Source: Malaya genurostris
Lineage: Eukaryota > Arthropoda > Insecta > Diptera > Culicidae
Length of the DNA: 64,000 nucleotides
Direction: 5' to 3'
Assembly (NCBI RefSeq): GCF_030247185.1
Contig: NC_080572.1
Span: 249,795,070-249,859,069 of the forward strand
Below are positions 10,040 through 22,139 of this stretch, in pieces (positions within the stretch are counted from its first letter, which is position 1; the number at the start of each line of letters is the position of its first letter). A model generated the notes under the pieces. It saw only the letters and a list, made by a program, of their open reading frames with translations, ran no database searches and was not told the DNA's origin. The position numbers were made by a program, and so were the translations under genes.

Positions 10040-11880
10040 GTAGTTTGTTTGTGTAAGTAAAAATAAAAATCCAAAATTGCTTGACTAATCCGCTATCATT
10101 GCGCATCTTCAGCAGTCGATTTCACTAAAAAAAACCAAAACGTTTGCCGTTAGTTGTCGTGTTTTGCCAGTTATTTTCGTTTCCATATACCGAGCAAATC
10201 GATTTACGGACAGCTGTTTTTTCGTACCTTGAAATGAACCAAAAATAGCGCACTGATGGTCGGTTTTAGCGTAAGCGCATGGTAGTTTATCGGAAAACAA
10301 AGCACGGTGCGTTTCCGACGATGGTATAGCATATCGCTGAAGGATAGAGTAATTTATTGATCACTTGTAAGGTGCTAATCCGAAATAAATATGTTCGCAG
10401 TCCATCAATTGTGCAGATCAACGATCAGAGCAGGGCACACATTATAAACCGTCATCGCCGTGGGAAAAGTGCCAGTTCTTTGTGGCATTCGGATTTTTTT
10501 GTTTGTTGGATAAATATTTATAACGTCCCGCTCCTCCCTGACGCCCTGGAATCCACTTACTTCGGGTTAGAATTTTGGAAGCACATCAAAAAGCGTACTT
10601 GGTACTAATGAGTTGCGAAGGACAGCACGCGGCGGCAGCAGTGCGGCTACAAACCGGCTCAGCGGTAATCCGATACGATTTTTCCCATTCTCTGTGTAGT
10701 AACGCGTAGGGGACAGAATTGTCGTGGCTGAAATTCACGGCCGGTGATGAGTTATTCTAGTTTGTTTCTCTTCGTTTCCCTTGTCAGTGGATTACATTGA
10801 AATGTTGTTTTTCCCGATATTTGCTTGCTTGGCAAGTTGAGTGAAATGTAAAAATAGCTGATCACTCGGCTATTCTTCGGTGACTGTGCGCACAATGATT
10901 GATTTGTCTCGTTCAAGGTGAAATTTACACACGGAACTTTCCACAGAATCGAATTCTCGTTTGGGCAACTTATTCTACCATGTTATGAATAACCACATCA
11001 CGTATTTTCAATTTTCCGTCCGACAGCTTCGTTACATGGTCGTTTGCATGCAGCGTTTATCATAGCAATTTTTATTGCCACTGCATTATGCATTTTTCAT
11101 GCGGTACCATCGGAAAACAACGCCTCCTCCTGTGTTTGGGTTGCCTGTGGCTCAACGGCTCAATGAAGAACCTGCCTTCTGACTGTCGCGCTTGAATCGA
11201 GTCGAACGATCCTGGAACAGTCACCGACAGACAAGGACTGTTGCTTTCGGCTAGAGCCAACCGATGTGTCATCCAGTGTCAGTCCGATGGTGTTTCTGTC
11301 GGACCGATGTTTTTATGTGTAATTTCCTCGCACCATGTGTTTTTAATGCCGTGAAAATGCACATAGGCAAATCTATCATAAATGGACGATAAAATATGAT
11401 GTAGTTATAAACGGTTGTTAAACGTCACACCATTCCGAACATAGATTAACTTGGGTGGTTTGGTTGCCGCCGTTCTATGCAGTCGTAGTGAATGCAATGT
11501 TGCACGACAGTTGGCATAATCGTTGGTATCGAGAAAAAACCGGATTTTAATATTTAATTAATATTAATGTTGACATCGAATTTTGAAATTACGGCACCAT
11601 CCTAGCTGTTAATAGTAGTTCCAAAAACAACTCATAACTTTCGATAAATTCCAAAAGCTTTAATACGATTCTTTAGCACACAAAGATTCTATTACATAGC
11701 GAATATCACAGTTGGATGGAGCAATGATTATCGCGGACACTGTTTACTGTACACACAGATAGACAAATGGCAGCTGAATCAAAATAACTTCTGGAAATGA
11801 ATTATGTGTAGTGCACCTCCAACAAAACTCCACTTCAAGCGTGTTGCAACTTTTCTAATTTGATATCTTTACTTTACGTT
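10040..11880. other. Possibly low-copy intergenic or intronic sequence; no gene recognised
   Basis: Composition is more balanced and CpG-containing than the repeat-rich flanks, notably 10560-10760 and 11080-11330. No open frame above about 85 codons and no recognisable domain or RNA gene was seen. It may be single-copy host DNA. Confidence 0.4.
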
Positions 11881-12004
11881 TTTTATACAGTAATACGGTT
11901 ATGCGAGTTTTGAAAGTTATACGGTTTTTTAATGCCAATTTTCAAAGTTATGCGGTTAACGACTTTTAGCCAAACCCCTAAATAACCATAATCTGTGTTC
12001 GGCC

Positions 12005-12205
12005 TGTTCAGTCGCCTATTCGTTTCCATCGGAACGTCAGAGAAGACATAGCGCTTCGGCGCAATATGAAAGTGTTTCGTAAATAGCGTTAACTTTACGT
12101 CTGCTTAGCGGTTCAAATTGAGCTGTTTGAGTTTGCACTACGCAGTTGAATTTGAACTGCTTTGCACTGACGAGTCGAATACGAAACGTAAAGGATAGTA
12201 TGAGG
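12005..12205 (-). repeat. Fragment of the 'acgtttcgtct' MITE family
   Basis: The right edge reads 'gacgagtcgaatacgaaacgtaaaggatagt', the reverse complement of the end wording seen at 32649-32697. Internal 'acgtctgcttagcggttcaaatt' is also shared with the 32.7-kb and 33.5-kb copies. Other fragments lie at 15394-15465, about 25800-25890, about 33260-33560 and 62355-62480. Confidence 0.65.
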
Positions 12206-12271
12206 TTTGTTATGTGAAATTTCAAAATTAGACAATTGTTCTAAGTTATGCGGTTTTATTGTTTCGACTTA

Positions 12272-12406
12272 GAAATGCACGAAACGTCAAGATCTACTGT
12301 TATATCGAAAAATAATTTTAACTCTCTGGTACTTTAAAATTTAATTTAAAAAAAAAAAATTATTTTTTTTCGAGGTAACCCCAGATCTTGACGTTTCATG
12401 CATTTC
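12272..12406. mobile_element. Short hairpin MITE (~135 bp)
   Basis: 'gaaatgcacgaaacgtcaag' at the left and its reverse complement 'cttgacgtttcatgcatttc' at the right form arms of about 24 bp with one mismatch, extended inward by an AT-rich imperfect stem around a poly(A) run. Non-coding. The superfamily is not known. Confidence 0.6.
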
Positions 12407-13462
12407 TGAAATATTTGACATCAAACAAAAAAAATCCGACCTGGGAATTCTAAAAATTCTCAAGGTCGATATATGTCAAAAAATGTTTTAGTCAAGATAA
12501 CACTAGATCTTTAGGATTTTTCCTTAGTTCAACGGTTGTTTTTGGAATTTGTAAAGATATGAGTTTTTCATACGATTTTTTATACCCGCATAAAACTAGA
12601 CTTGAGTGTAGCTCATATATCCTTGAAAATGATCGCAATAAAAGTTTAAATTATTCAAAATTCACAGACAGAAAAAGTGAAGTTGTGTGAAGTTCACTAG
12701 CGAACATTTTCCACGATGATATTTAATAAAAAAGTTCGCGCATTGAATGTATCTGATACGATATTCGAATAGCAGATTTTTGGGAAATGAATTTTCCTAG
12801 CCGTTATATTTTAGCTCTTGGCAGAATACATTTTTTTTATTCAATATTGTAATATAATTTTAAGGCACACTGCTTAAGCTCTAAGATGCCAAGGGTATTT
12901 ACTAATATTAATTACGACTAACTTAAAACTAGAATAGTATCATTATGTAATGTAGTATCGGGGTGGCGGATTCTCGAGAATTCAGCTTTCAGCTGGCGAT
13001 CGGCAGTGGCCGGTGAATTGAATATTGCATGAGGGTCTTCCATATGGCGTTGGCGAATATCCATGTTGGCCGCATCCTTCGGTCCGTGTGGGTCCGCGGG
13101 AAACACCCCCAGGCTACGAAGGCCCGGCGGGTGGCCCGCATGCTGGTTTTCGACTGGAGCGGTCTTCCGTGGGCGGTGATGATGATATTGCCGAAAAGAA
13201 TGAAAGAGAAGTTAATATTGTGGAAAACGTGGTAAAAAGGGGGATATGGGAAGAAAATGTCTGAAAACGATAGAGATCTAATTAATTGCCATCGAGATGG
13301 TGAAGAGACAGGGAAGGGGGAACGAAAAAGTTAGTGACAAAAAAAAAGATCTTGTTAGTTCCAATGAAGATGGTGGACAGGGACGGGGATCGAGAGAATC
13401 GGGCGGATGTTAGTGTCGAACCTGTAGGTGGAGTTTATACTTTCTGAGCGAGGAATAACACA

Positions 13463-14290
13463 TTACACTTGTATATCAATGTGTTTAAGGTACTGGTATA
13501 TGAGAAACATATATAAACTATCCCGACTCGCCAACACATCCCGAACCGGAACCTCAGGCGGTCTACCGCGGGCCCTAAGGGATTCCAGTAGCTTCGACCT
13601 GGCGTCACGATACTCTACGCACGACCACACGACATGCTCGATGTCCTGGTAACCGTCGCCACAGGTGCAGAGACCGCTCTCCGCAAGCCCAACACGCCGG
13701 AGATGTGCGTTGAAAGTGTAGTGATTTGACATGAGCCGCGACATAACACGAATGAAATCGCTACTCACGTTCATCCCCCTGAACCAAGGTTTCGTCGATA
13801 CCCTAGGGATAATGGAATGTAGCCATCGTCCCAGTTCGCCATTGCTCCATGAAGTTTGCCAACTTTCGAGAGTTTTCTGACGAGAGATACCGAAAAATTC
13901 ATTGAAGCAGATTGGTCTTTCATAAATATCACCTTCCAATGCGCCCACTTTAGCCAATGAGTCTGCCTTTTCATTGCCCGGAATGGAACAATGCGAAGGG
14001 ACCCAGACTAACGATATTAAATAAGACCGTTCAGATAAAGTTCTCAAATTTTTCTCGTATTTTCCCCAGAAAATAAGGGGGGTACTTTCCTGGATTCATT
14101 GCCCAGAGAGCTTCTATTGAGCTTAGTCTGTCCGTGACAATGAAGTGATTACCTTTGGGCAAGGTTTCAATGATCTCGAGGGTGTACTGAATAGCAGCTA
14201 ATTCTGCGACGTAAACTGAAGCCGGATCACTGAGTTTGTAAGAAGCGGTGATGTTTTGATTGAAGATGCCGAAGCCTGTGGAGCTGTTGA
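13463..14290 (-). pseudogene. RNase H domain and C-terminal cysteine motif of the I-like element
   Basis: Motifs in order are FYNDGSNINSSTGFGIF, VAELAAIQYTLEII, FIVTDRLSSIEAL and, after a frameshift near 14040, WVPSHCSIPGNEKADSLAK. The D, E, D, H and D of RNase H are all present, although the third motif reads TDRL where TDSL is the usual form. The tail carries CTCGDGYQDIEHVVWSC, a Cys/His motif found at the end of many I-clade ORF2 proteins. The last 194 codons are open and end at 13463. The frame shift makes the domain non-functional as it stands. Confidence 0.85.
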
Positions 14291-15780
14291 TGTTTGATCC
14301 GTCATTGTAAAACATCTTTTCACAGTTGACTGTTCTAAATTTATTATAAAAAACCACTTGAGGGCGCACGTGATCCGGAATTCCACGAATTTCTTCTCTC
14401 ATGGATATGTCGAAAAACACAGTAGAATCAAAAGTATCCAAGAAATGAGCACGGTTGGAAACAAACGAAGAAGGATTAATATTCTGAGCCATATAATCAA
14501 AATACAAGGACATAAAACGGGTCTGAGAATTGAGCTCGACAAGCCTTTCGAAGTTTTCAATCTCCATCGGATTCAAGATGTCGCATCGGATTAGCAATCG
14601 ATATGAGAGATCCCAGAATCGATTTTTCAACGGTAAGACGCCCTCGAGCACTTCGAGACTCATCGTATGAGTCGACTGCATGCAACCTAAGGCAATACGC
14701 AAACAACGATACTGAATTCTTTCCAGTTTATTGAAATGGGTGTTCGCAGCGGATCGGAAGCAGAAGCATCCATATTCCATTACGGACAATATCGTTGTTT
14801 GGTAAAGCCTGATCAGGTCTCCAGGGTGGGCACCCCACCAAGTTCCGGTTATTGTGCGAAGAAAATTGATTCTCTGCTGGCATTTTTGTTTCAGATACCT
14901 AACATGACATCCCCAGGTGCCTTTGGAGTCGAACCAGACCCCGAGATATTTAAATGTGAAGACCTGAGCTATGGTTCCACCCCCTAGTTGAAGCTGTTAT
15001 TGTGCTGGTTCTCGCTTCCTTGACAATACAACCAGCTCAGTTTTCTCCGAAGGGGAACTCGATACCCATTTGAAGAGCCCATGTCGACAAGTTGTCGAGG
15101 GTATCTTGCAATAGTCCTTGGAGATCGGCAGCTTTGGGTCCTATAATGGACACAACGCTGTCGTCGGCAAGTTGTCTTAGTGTGCAAGATGTGTTGATAC
15201 ATTCATCAATGTTGTTTACGTAAAAATTGTATAAAAGGGGACTTAAGCATGAGCCCTGAGGAAGACCCATGTAACTGAATCGTATTGTCGACAAATCACC
15301 ATGCGCGAAATACATGTATTTCTCGGACAACAGATTATACAAAAAGTTATTTAGAATTGGTGAAAGACCATGCTGATGCAACTTCTTAGATAGTCATTTA
15401 GGGGTTAGCCAAATTTTGTGCTAGGGCACATAACCGTTTTCATTATTTTTACGTTTCGTCTTTGACTTAGATAGGATGTTTATGGAAACTGAGTCAAAAG
15501 CCCCCTTAATGTCTAAGAAAACTGATGTCATTTGTTTTTTACGAGTAAATGCCATTTGAATTTCTGTTGAGAGCAACACAAGACAATCGTTCGTTCCTTT
15601 GCCCCTGCGGAAACCAAATTGTGTATCTGAAAGTAAGCCATTAGTCTCGACCCAATTGTCTAGACGAAACAGAATCATTTTTTCGAACAATTTCCGGATA
15701 CAGGAAAGCATAGCAATCGGCCGATACGAATTGTGATCGGAGGCTGGTTTCCCTGGTTTTTGAATGGCAATAACTCTCAC
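14291..15780 (-). pseudogene. Reverse transcriptase domain of the I-like element
   Basis: Recognisable RT blocks are VIAIQKPGKPASDHNSYRP, GFRRGKGTNDCL, FLDIKGAFDSV (first catalytic Asp), LPQGSCLSPLLYNFYVNDID-like wording, RQLADDSVVS (the catalytic Asp pair, with Leu in place of the usual Tyr) and FKYLGVWFDSKGTW. The domain is interrupted by a 72-bp insertion between the first catalytic block and the following segment, by a frameshift near 15050 just after the ADD box, and by a TAA near 14999. The Leu in the ADD box may be a clade feature and not damage. Confidence 0.85.
15394..15465. mobile_element. 72-bp MITE-end insertion within the RT gene, with 9-bp TSD
   Basis: The insert is flanked by 'cttagatag' at 15385-15393 and 15466-15474. 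Removing the insert plus one copy restores the RT frame. It matches the edge of the MITE near 32.63 kb: 'ttgtgctagggcacataacc' occurs in both, followed by 'acgtttcgtct'. It carries a stop codon (read at 15421-15423 on the minus strand). It looks like a minimal derivative of that MITE family with only one terminal segment. Confidence 0.75.
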
Positions 15781-15786
15781 TTGTCT

Positions 15787-16950
15787 TCAGTCGTGTGGGA
15801 CAATATTATTCTCAAGAAGCTTATTAAATAAATTCAATAAACGTCTTTTGGCTGAGTCAGGCAATTTTTTCAACAAGTTGAATTTGATTTTGTCTAATCC
15901 CGGAGCTTTATTGTTACACGATAAGAGCGCAAGTGAGAACTCTACCATCGAAAACGGTGTTTCGTTTGTATTTGACGTCACGGCGCGGGAGATTCTCTGG
16001 TCCGGAGCAGAGTCTGGGCATACTTTTTTAGCGAAATCGAATATCCAGCGGTTAGAATATTCCTCGCTTTCGTTTGTGGTGTTTTTGTTGCGCATTCGTC
16101 GGGCTGTGTTCCAAAGAGTGCTCATTGATGTTTCTCTCGATAATCCGTCTACGATTCGACGCCAATATCCGCTTTTCTTCGCCTTAATCAAGCTTTTCAT
16201 TTTAGCGTCTAATGCCGCGTAGTTTCTAAAATTATCAGGTGTTCCGTTTTTCCTAAACTCGACAAATGATGAAGTTCTCTTCGCGTTTAATTCTGAGCAC
16301 TCTTTGTCCCACCACGGGTTGGGGGGACGGATGTTAGTTTTCGCGCCGGGTACACGTTTCGTCTGAGCTTGAGTCGCGGTGTCGAGAATCAAGCCAGCCA
16401 AAAACGTGTACTCTTCCTCCGGAGGAAGTTCTTGTGTTGTTTCTAGTTTCTCAGATATCAAATTTGCGTAGCATTTCCAATCAATATTTCGTGTGAGGTC
16501 ATACGAAACATTGATTGTCTCCGATGGTCTTAATCCGTAGGCGATTGAAATCACGATAGGTAGATGATTGCTACCGTGGGGATCAGGGATAACCTTCCAC
16601 TTGCAATCCAACCGTAGCGATGTCGAACAAAGGGATAAATCCAGCGCACTTGGTCTTGCTGGTGGTGCAGGAATTTGTGTCATTTCTCCTGTATTCAAGA
16701 TTGTCATATTGAAGTTGTCGCAGATATTATGGATCATAGCTGATCTGTTATCGTCGTGAAGACAGCCCCATCCCGTACCGTGTGAGTTAAAATCTCCTAA
16801 AACCAACGTCGGTGCGGGAAGGAGCTCAATGATATCACTGAGCCGCCGATGCTCCTTTGCAGAACACATGATGAATATATTCGCCGATGAACAAAAACTG
16901 ACGTTTCTGAAAATGTTCAGTGTGCGTAGGGGGGTTGATAAGTGGATCAA
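15787..16950 (-). pseudogene. Partial AP-type endonuclease and linker of the I-like element
   Basis: A 387-codon open frame holds the C-terminal half of an apurinic-type endonuclease: LVLGDFNSHGTGWG, then PSALDLSLCS and SNHLPIVIS. The last block usually reads SDH in this fold; here Asp is replaced by Asn, while the catalytic His remains. The rest is the long linker to RT, including NPWWDKECSELN and NNKAPGLDKI, both typical of the group. The enzyme would nick target DNA to prime reverse transcription. The N-terminal catalytic Glu motif is missing through 5' truncation. Confidence 0.85.
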
Positions 16951-16965
16951 TAATAGTGATATATT

Positions 16966-17490
16966 CCGAAATTATTCGGCAATATCGTGGTTGTGGAGTG
17001 ATATTATCAATAGATGCAGCGAGTGCTGTAATTACAATGATAATAAAACATTATTAAAAAAAACAAACATAAAAAACGTTATGCAACTGATTAAAAAATA
17101 TTACCATACTTAGCTTGAATACCATGCACAGAAGTCAAAGAAGTGCAGCATTTCGCTACGCCAATTCAAACGCGTCATTCAAACGCTGTGCCTGCTGTGT
17201 GTTCGAAACATGCAAAATGCTGCGCTCCTGTTATTTCAATAAATAAAATTCATGCTAAATAGCGTGTTATTGAATTTAATCACAATAGTGCAATGTAATC
17301 AACCAACTGGAATTTGAACAACCTTTCGTCGCTATGATCACTATTTGGAATATAGAAAAAAATTGCAATTCACATTGACCACCCTACGTGCATCGAAAAT
17401 ATCGCAGTCATTATTTCTCAGTTGCAATTCAATTGCCAATTTATTTAGCAGAGATAATTTATTTTTTTATAAAAATTTATTTTTTAATTT
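16966..17490. other. AT-rich non-coding sequence; no gene recognised
   Basis: Upstream flank of the I-like element. Simple AT-rich sequence with short open frames only. Confidence 0.4.
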
Positions 17491-17492
17491 CA

Positions 17493-17536
17493 GATATAAT
17501 TATTATATTTTTTTATAAAAATATAATAATTATATC
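17493..17536. repeat. Perfect AT-rich hairpin, 20-bp arms
   Basis: 'gatataattattatattttt' is followed by the 4-base loop 'ttat' and the exact reverse complement. It could extrude as a cruciform or mark an insertion hot spot. Its function is unknown. Confidence 0.8.
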
Positions 17537-17939
17537 TTGCACGAATCACTTCGGTGTCGATTTGAAGCTTTCTTTTTTCTTTCTTTCGATCATCTCTTCT
17601 GCGATATTTCTGTGGGTGAAAATTTGTCACCAAGTTTTGCTGGTACAAAAAATCACTTGTGAAATTCGTGGTTCAGAGTTTTGTGGATGCTCGTTCCATG
17701 AATTAAAATTTCGGAAGTGATTTTTTCAGTCGAGTTATTCTTAGAAAATTTCTTTGAATGATTTTTTTTTTCAAGTGAAAATGAAATGAACTTTTCTGAT
17801 CATGATTTTTCAAACACTGATTGCAATACTTTTTTTATTGAAATAAAGGATCTCTTATATTACTGTGAGATTACCCAAAGAAACTCTTCAATGGAGGCAA
17901 GAAAGTTTGTAATTAAAATTCGGAATAAAACGGTTTTGT

Positions 17940-18212
17940 GCTAAATTTATAAGGATTTTCATGTGCTCTTCATCGTCACTCTAAATGACGATTCCAAACT
18001 TTTAACACACTTCACTCTGTAATTCCGGAATATGGAATATTTCCCATATCTGGGAAAGTGAAACGAGTTTCGCATTGACATTTTGGTCTACCATTTCCGG
18101 AACCGGGAACTGAGGACCGGTTCGTTTGTTTGGGAACTAATGTTATCTACAAATTGAAACAATCTTGAGTCAAATTAAAAAATAAATGTTTGCATCGTCG
18201 CTCTGAATGACA
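17940..18212 (+). repeat. Dispersed ~165-bp repeat family fragment
   Basis: Contains 'catcgtcactctaaatgacg' and 'aattccggaa' wording followed by a second 'catcgtcgctctgaatgaca', that is, parts of two units. The mariner at 18213 begins directly in the second unit. Confidence 0.6.
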
Positions 18213-19172
18213 GCTTGAAATTTGAGTGTTATCCAGACTCTGCACCGGGCGAAGCAACAATTCGTAAGTGGTTTGCAAAATTTCGTACTGGTCATATGAG
18301 CACCGAAGACGATGAACGCAGAGGCTGTTACCGATGAAAACGTGAAAAAAATCCACAAAATGATTTTCAATGACCGTAAAGTGAAGTTGATCGAGATAGC
18401 TGACACCCTAAAGATATCAAAGGAACGTGTTGGACATATTATTCACGAATATTTGGATATGAGAAAGCTTTGTGCAAAATGGGTGCCGCATGAGCTCACA
18501 ATCGATCAAAAACAACAACGAATTGATGATTCTGAGCAGTGTTTGGAGCTGTTATATCGAAATAAAACCGATTTTTTTCGTCGATATATAACAATGGACG
18601 AAACATGGCTCAATCACTTCACTCCGAAGTCCAATTGACAGTCAGCTGAGTGGACTGCACGCGATGAACCGAACCCAAAGCGTGGAAAGACTCAACAATC
18701 GGCCGGTAAGGTTATGGCGTCCGTATTTTGGGATTCGCATGGTATAATTTTCATCGACTATCTTGAAAAGGGAAAAACCATCAACAGTGACTATTATATA
18801 GCGTTATTAGAGCGTTTGAAGGACGAAATTTCAAAAAAATGGCCTCATTTGAAGAAGAAAAAAGTTTTGTTTTATCAAGACAATGCATCGTGCCACAAGT
18901 CGATGAAAATCATGCTGATATTGAACGAATTGGGCTTCGAATTGCTCCCTCATCCACCGTATTCTCCAGATTTGGCCCCCAGTGATTTTTTCCTGTTTCC
19001 AGACCTCAAGAGAATGCTCGCTGGTAAAATATTCAGAAGCAATGAAAATGTAATCGCTGAAACTGAGGCCTATTCTGAGGCAAAGGACAAATCGTACTAC
19101 AAAAATGGTATCGAAAAGTTGGAAGATCGCCATAATCGCTGTATCGCCTCTGATGGCAATTATGTTGAATAA
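18213..19172 (+). pseudogene. Mariner transposase pseudogene (DD34D, Hsmar1/SETMAR-like)
   Basis: The sequence starts in FECYPDSAPGEATIRKWF, part of the first helix-turn-helix, has a short deletion or frameshift near 18320, and then reads on from VTDENVKKIHKMI. It contains the WVPHEL linker signature, MDETWLNHF with the first catalytic Asp, YQDNASCHKS with the second, and YSPDLAPSDFFLF with the third. The last two are separated by 34 residues, so it is DD34D. The overall wording closely follows the cecropia subfamily that includes human Hsmar1 (the SETMAR transposase domain). One in-frame TGA at about 18636 replaces an expected Arg codon, consistent with a CpG transition. The C-terminus is intact and ends at GNYVE. 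Confidence 0.9.
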
Positions 19173-19241
19173 TAAAAACGAATTTTGGCAAAAAAATGTG
19201 TGTTTCTATTAAACGATACGAACTTTTCAGCCGAACTGTTA
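18213..19241 (+). mobile_element. Cecropia-subfamily mariner, 5'-truncated
   Basis: The transposase frame is followed by a short 3' UTR and a typical mariner terminus 'gaacttttcagccgaac', ending at a TA dinucleotide (19240-19241). The matching 5' terminus is not present: the coding sequence begins abruptly inside a dispersed repeat at about 18213, so the element is truncated and immobile on its own. Confidence 0.8.
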
Positions 19242-20940
19242 CGTACATGCGTGCATATAAACGCAGACATTTTTTTGTCTCAATGAATTCAGTCGTACAA
19301 AACCAATCCAAACTCTAGATTCCGATTCCGAAATCCATGGCACTAGGGGTCGGAAGACTTTGCCATGGAGCTCACGTCAATGTGGCAGAGATGGCTAGAC
19401 ACTTTGATCACAAAGTTCAAAATGTTGTAACCCCATCGGTTGCCATTAAATTTTATATGGAATTGATTTCCGATGATTATGATTATGATACTAACATGAT
19501 TTCACTACTCCGATAATCACCGATGATAATGTTTACATCACACTATCATTATTTGTCGATACCATGTTGTGGTTTGCCCCATTTGCACTGCATCTCATCT
19601 ACATCTTAGATTAGATATTAAAGCTGTGTACTTGAAAAAACGATATACTTAACGATTGTCACACGGAAATTTCTGTGTTGTGCAAATGTGCAAATTGAAA
19701 AATGTGCTTTTGAATAACGATTCGAAGAAACAATTTGTTTCAGACTGTGAACAGCCAGCAGGAACGTGCAATCGAGCATTTGTTTCCATTTGGTTTAGTC
19801 TTGCAACTCTTCGGAAAAGGCTGCAGCAGCAGTAGAACAGAACTATGGCAATATTGGGTTTGTGTGTGTTTCCTCTCGCTCCGCCATCACATCGCCAGGA
19901 TCGAGTGGCTGAAATGTTCAATCGCAAACTCGGTCATCCAGCAATGTACAGTGCAGTATATAATTTTTTTCCAAACACAAAAAGAAATGTACTAGGAAAA
20001 TCATTTCATGAGTATGCAGTTTGTTCCGCATCATCATCAATTTTCGTAATCCACGTTCAGTTGCTGACGCGAGAGAGAAATCTCCAGGATAAAGTCGCCA
20101 TAACTCATTCATCATCTAATGTCGAAACGAATCTCGCCAATGGGTTTTAGGATTTGCACACCCATCCATCCATTCATCCAGTGGTAGGAAAAATCTCAAT
20201 TCCAATGAATGTACGCGTCGCTGTACACGGCCCCCGGTGGAAACTCTCGCGCGCCCATACCATTACTAATGGCATTTCGTGTGTACATTATTAGCTCATG
20301 CTCGTGCTCGTCTAAGTAACGTGTAGAAAATGCGTCAGTTCGTTCTTATTTTCCAACCGCCAGATGCTGCTGTTTCCTGATTAGTGTGCGCCCTGTCAAC
20401 CGGCGGGATTAATACTTGGCATTCTGCGTCAGATGACGTGATCCTCTAGCAGACTTTTTTTCGCGTTCTTTGGACTTTTGCTTTAGAAAATAGTGCCTGA
20501 AATCAGAATCTACGGGCAACCTGCCCTCGGTTAAAGTAATATTTCACGACTGCAGGATGCTTGTTTTTACAACTTCTGACATCGTTCATCGGCTTGCGAA
20601 CATCCATTTAGCTGTCTGCAGCCAGTCGAAGTACATCTGCTGGACGTTCGGTTGCAAACTGAGATTCGAGTTGGTGGTTCCTCATAGTGGCTGGGCCGAT
20701 GAGTGTTCTTGGTTTGATGTTTGAATAATGTGAATGCGTTCCGGGCATGGAAATAATTTCGATTCATGATTTGTTATTATTATTATTATTTGTCGTTCCC
20801 AAATTACTTGAAAACTCTATAAAATAAACACTGAATAAAATAGTTGAAAATTTGTATTGTTATTGTACTAATAGTAATCTCATTACTAGAGTTGCCATAT
20901 CAACGAATTGTGATAAAATCGGATACAAAATCTTTGCTTC
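19242..20940. other. Mixed, partly low-copy sequence; no gene recognised
   Basis: No domain or RNA gene was recognised. A TTA trinucleotide run lies at about 20774-20790. CpG-containing segments (20200-20560) look less repetitive than their surroundings. Confidence 0.35.
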
Positions 20941-20949
20941 GCCTATAAG

Positions 20950-21040
20950 AGAAGGCGGATGGGTAATGTCACAGACCTAACTGGAGGACGTGAATACGAA
21001 TAAAACTGACGTGCTTCTTACACACACACACACACACATA
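20950..21040 (-). repeat. Third copy of the 51.7/58.9-kb repeat end, plus a CA microsatellite
   Basis: The reverse complement of 20955-21015 matches 58935-58995 closely ('cagttttattcgtattcac', 'cctccagtta', 'tgacattaccca'). A (CA)n run lies at 21020-21038. A weaker fourth copy lies near 22660-22700. Confidence 0.6.
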
Positions 21041-22139
21041 CGAAAATAGATAATTATCGTCGTCGCGGGTATGAGAAGGACAAGCAAGCGTGATGAGTTT
21101 GCCTCACTAGTTCCAAACATTTTCGAGCTATTATTTCACACTGTTGAAAATTTAGTCATAAACTGCTGATCATTTTTTTGATGATATGAGAAAAGGATTG
21201 CGTTTGGTACAACTCGAAATCTTCACTATAGTAATCTGAAATCAAGAATTTTAGTTTGAGCGTGTTCAACAAAATGGGTCTTTTATTTGAAAACTATTGG
21301 ATTATGGTATTTCCACGAAATTCAATGCAAGTCAAAAAACCGTCGAAAGGATTTATCGGTGAGAAGAAGAGAAGCATTTCACTCTCCTCGAGCCCAAGGA
21401 TAGTTCTTTTCGTATCAAAGTACGCTCACTACCAACTCTTCACACGATTGAATCAGTGCCATCAAAGAGAGACGGATATCATCGCAACAACAAAAACCCG
21501 GCATGGCTCATTTAACATAGAATAGAAACCAGTGCGAGAGCGAATTTCTCTCGATGACATTTCTGAGAATCAAAGGTTAGCACGCTGCCGTGGGGATCCT
21601 CTTTGAAGCAAAAAACGGTCGCTTATTCTCGTTTCGCGATCCGATTCTATACAGGCGGTTGATAATTGCGATAGAATCATTCTACTATTGCCGCTTATTC
21701 TAACTATGTGCATATAACCTTTGTATAAGTTGTGTCTATGAAAATGTCTGTGAATACAAGGGTTTTGAAATATTGCAACCTAGTATGAGAACCATCAAGT
21801 TGAATCATCAACTCGATTTTCTGCGATAATTGTCAACTTGCGATTCTCTCTTGGGAAATTCCACACAGCAACGATCATTATCAGACAGTAAATTTTTTCT
21901 AAGGGCGTGAAATACTCAGAGTATGAAGTGAAGCGAAGAAATGTAGCAAAATTCTCTCGCGGTTAATGCATTGAAAGACTCGAGTTCTTGTAGCATCTTC
22001 TACCGGATTGAAAATGTTGTATACAATATAGATAGCAATATAGCAGCTTCTGTCAAATTTTCGGCAATCACCAACACTGCTCGGACCAGTATGCAACCAA
22101 GCAAGACACTGAGACAGAATGTGATATATTGAGGTTCTC

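Larger units (their letters stand above)
12829..16965 (-). mobile_element. I-clade non-LTR retrotransposon, 5'-truncated and broken
   Basis: On the minus strand the order is a partial endonuclease (about 16950-16500), linker, reverse transcriptase (about 15900-14500), RNase H (about 14290-13850), a cysteine-rich tail and a 3' UTR ending at an A-run (read as a T-run near 12831-12838). This APE-RT-RNase H order in ORF2 is typical of the I clade. The first ORF and the N-terminal endonuclease half are missing, as expected from 5' truncation during target-primed reverse transcription. Lesions: a TGA replacing an expected Trp near 15786, a 72-bp insertion at 15394-15465, a frameshift near 15050, a TAA near 14999 and a frameshift near 14040. 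Confidence 0.85.

Noticed and set aside
15764..16222. 152-codon plus-strand open frame
   Set aside because: Antisense shadow of the I-like retrotransposon linker/RT region, which reads clearly on the minus strand.
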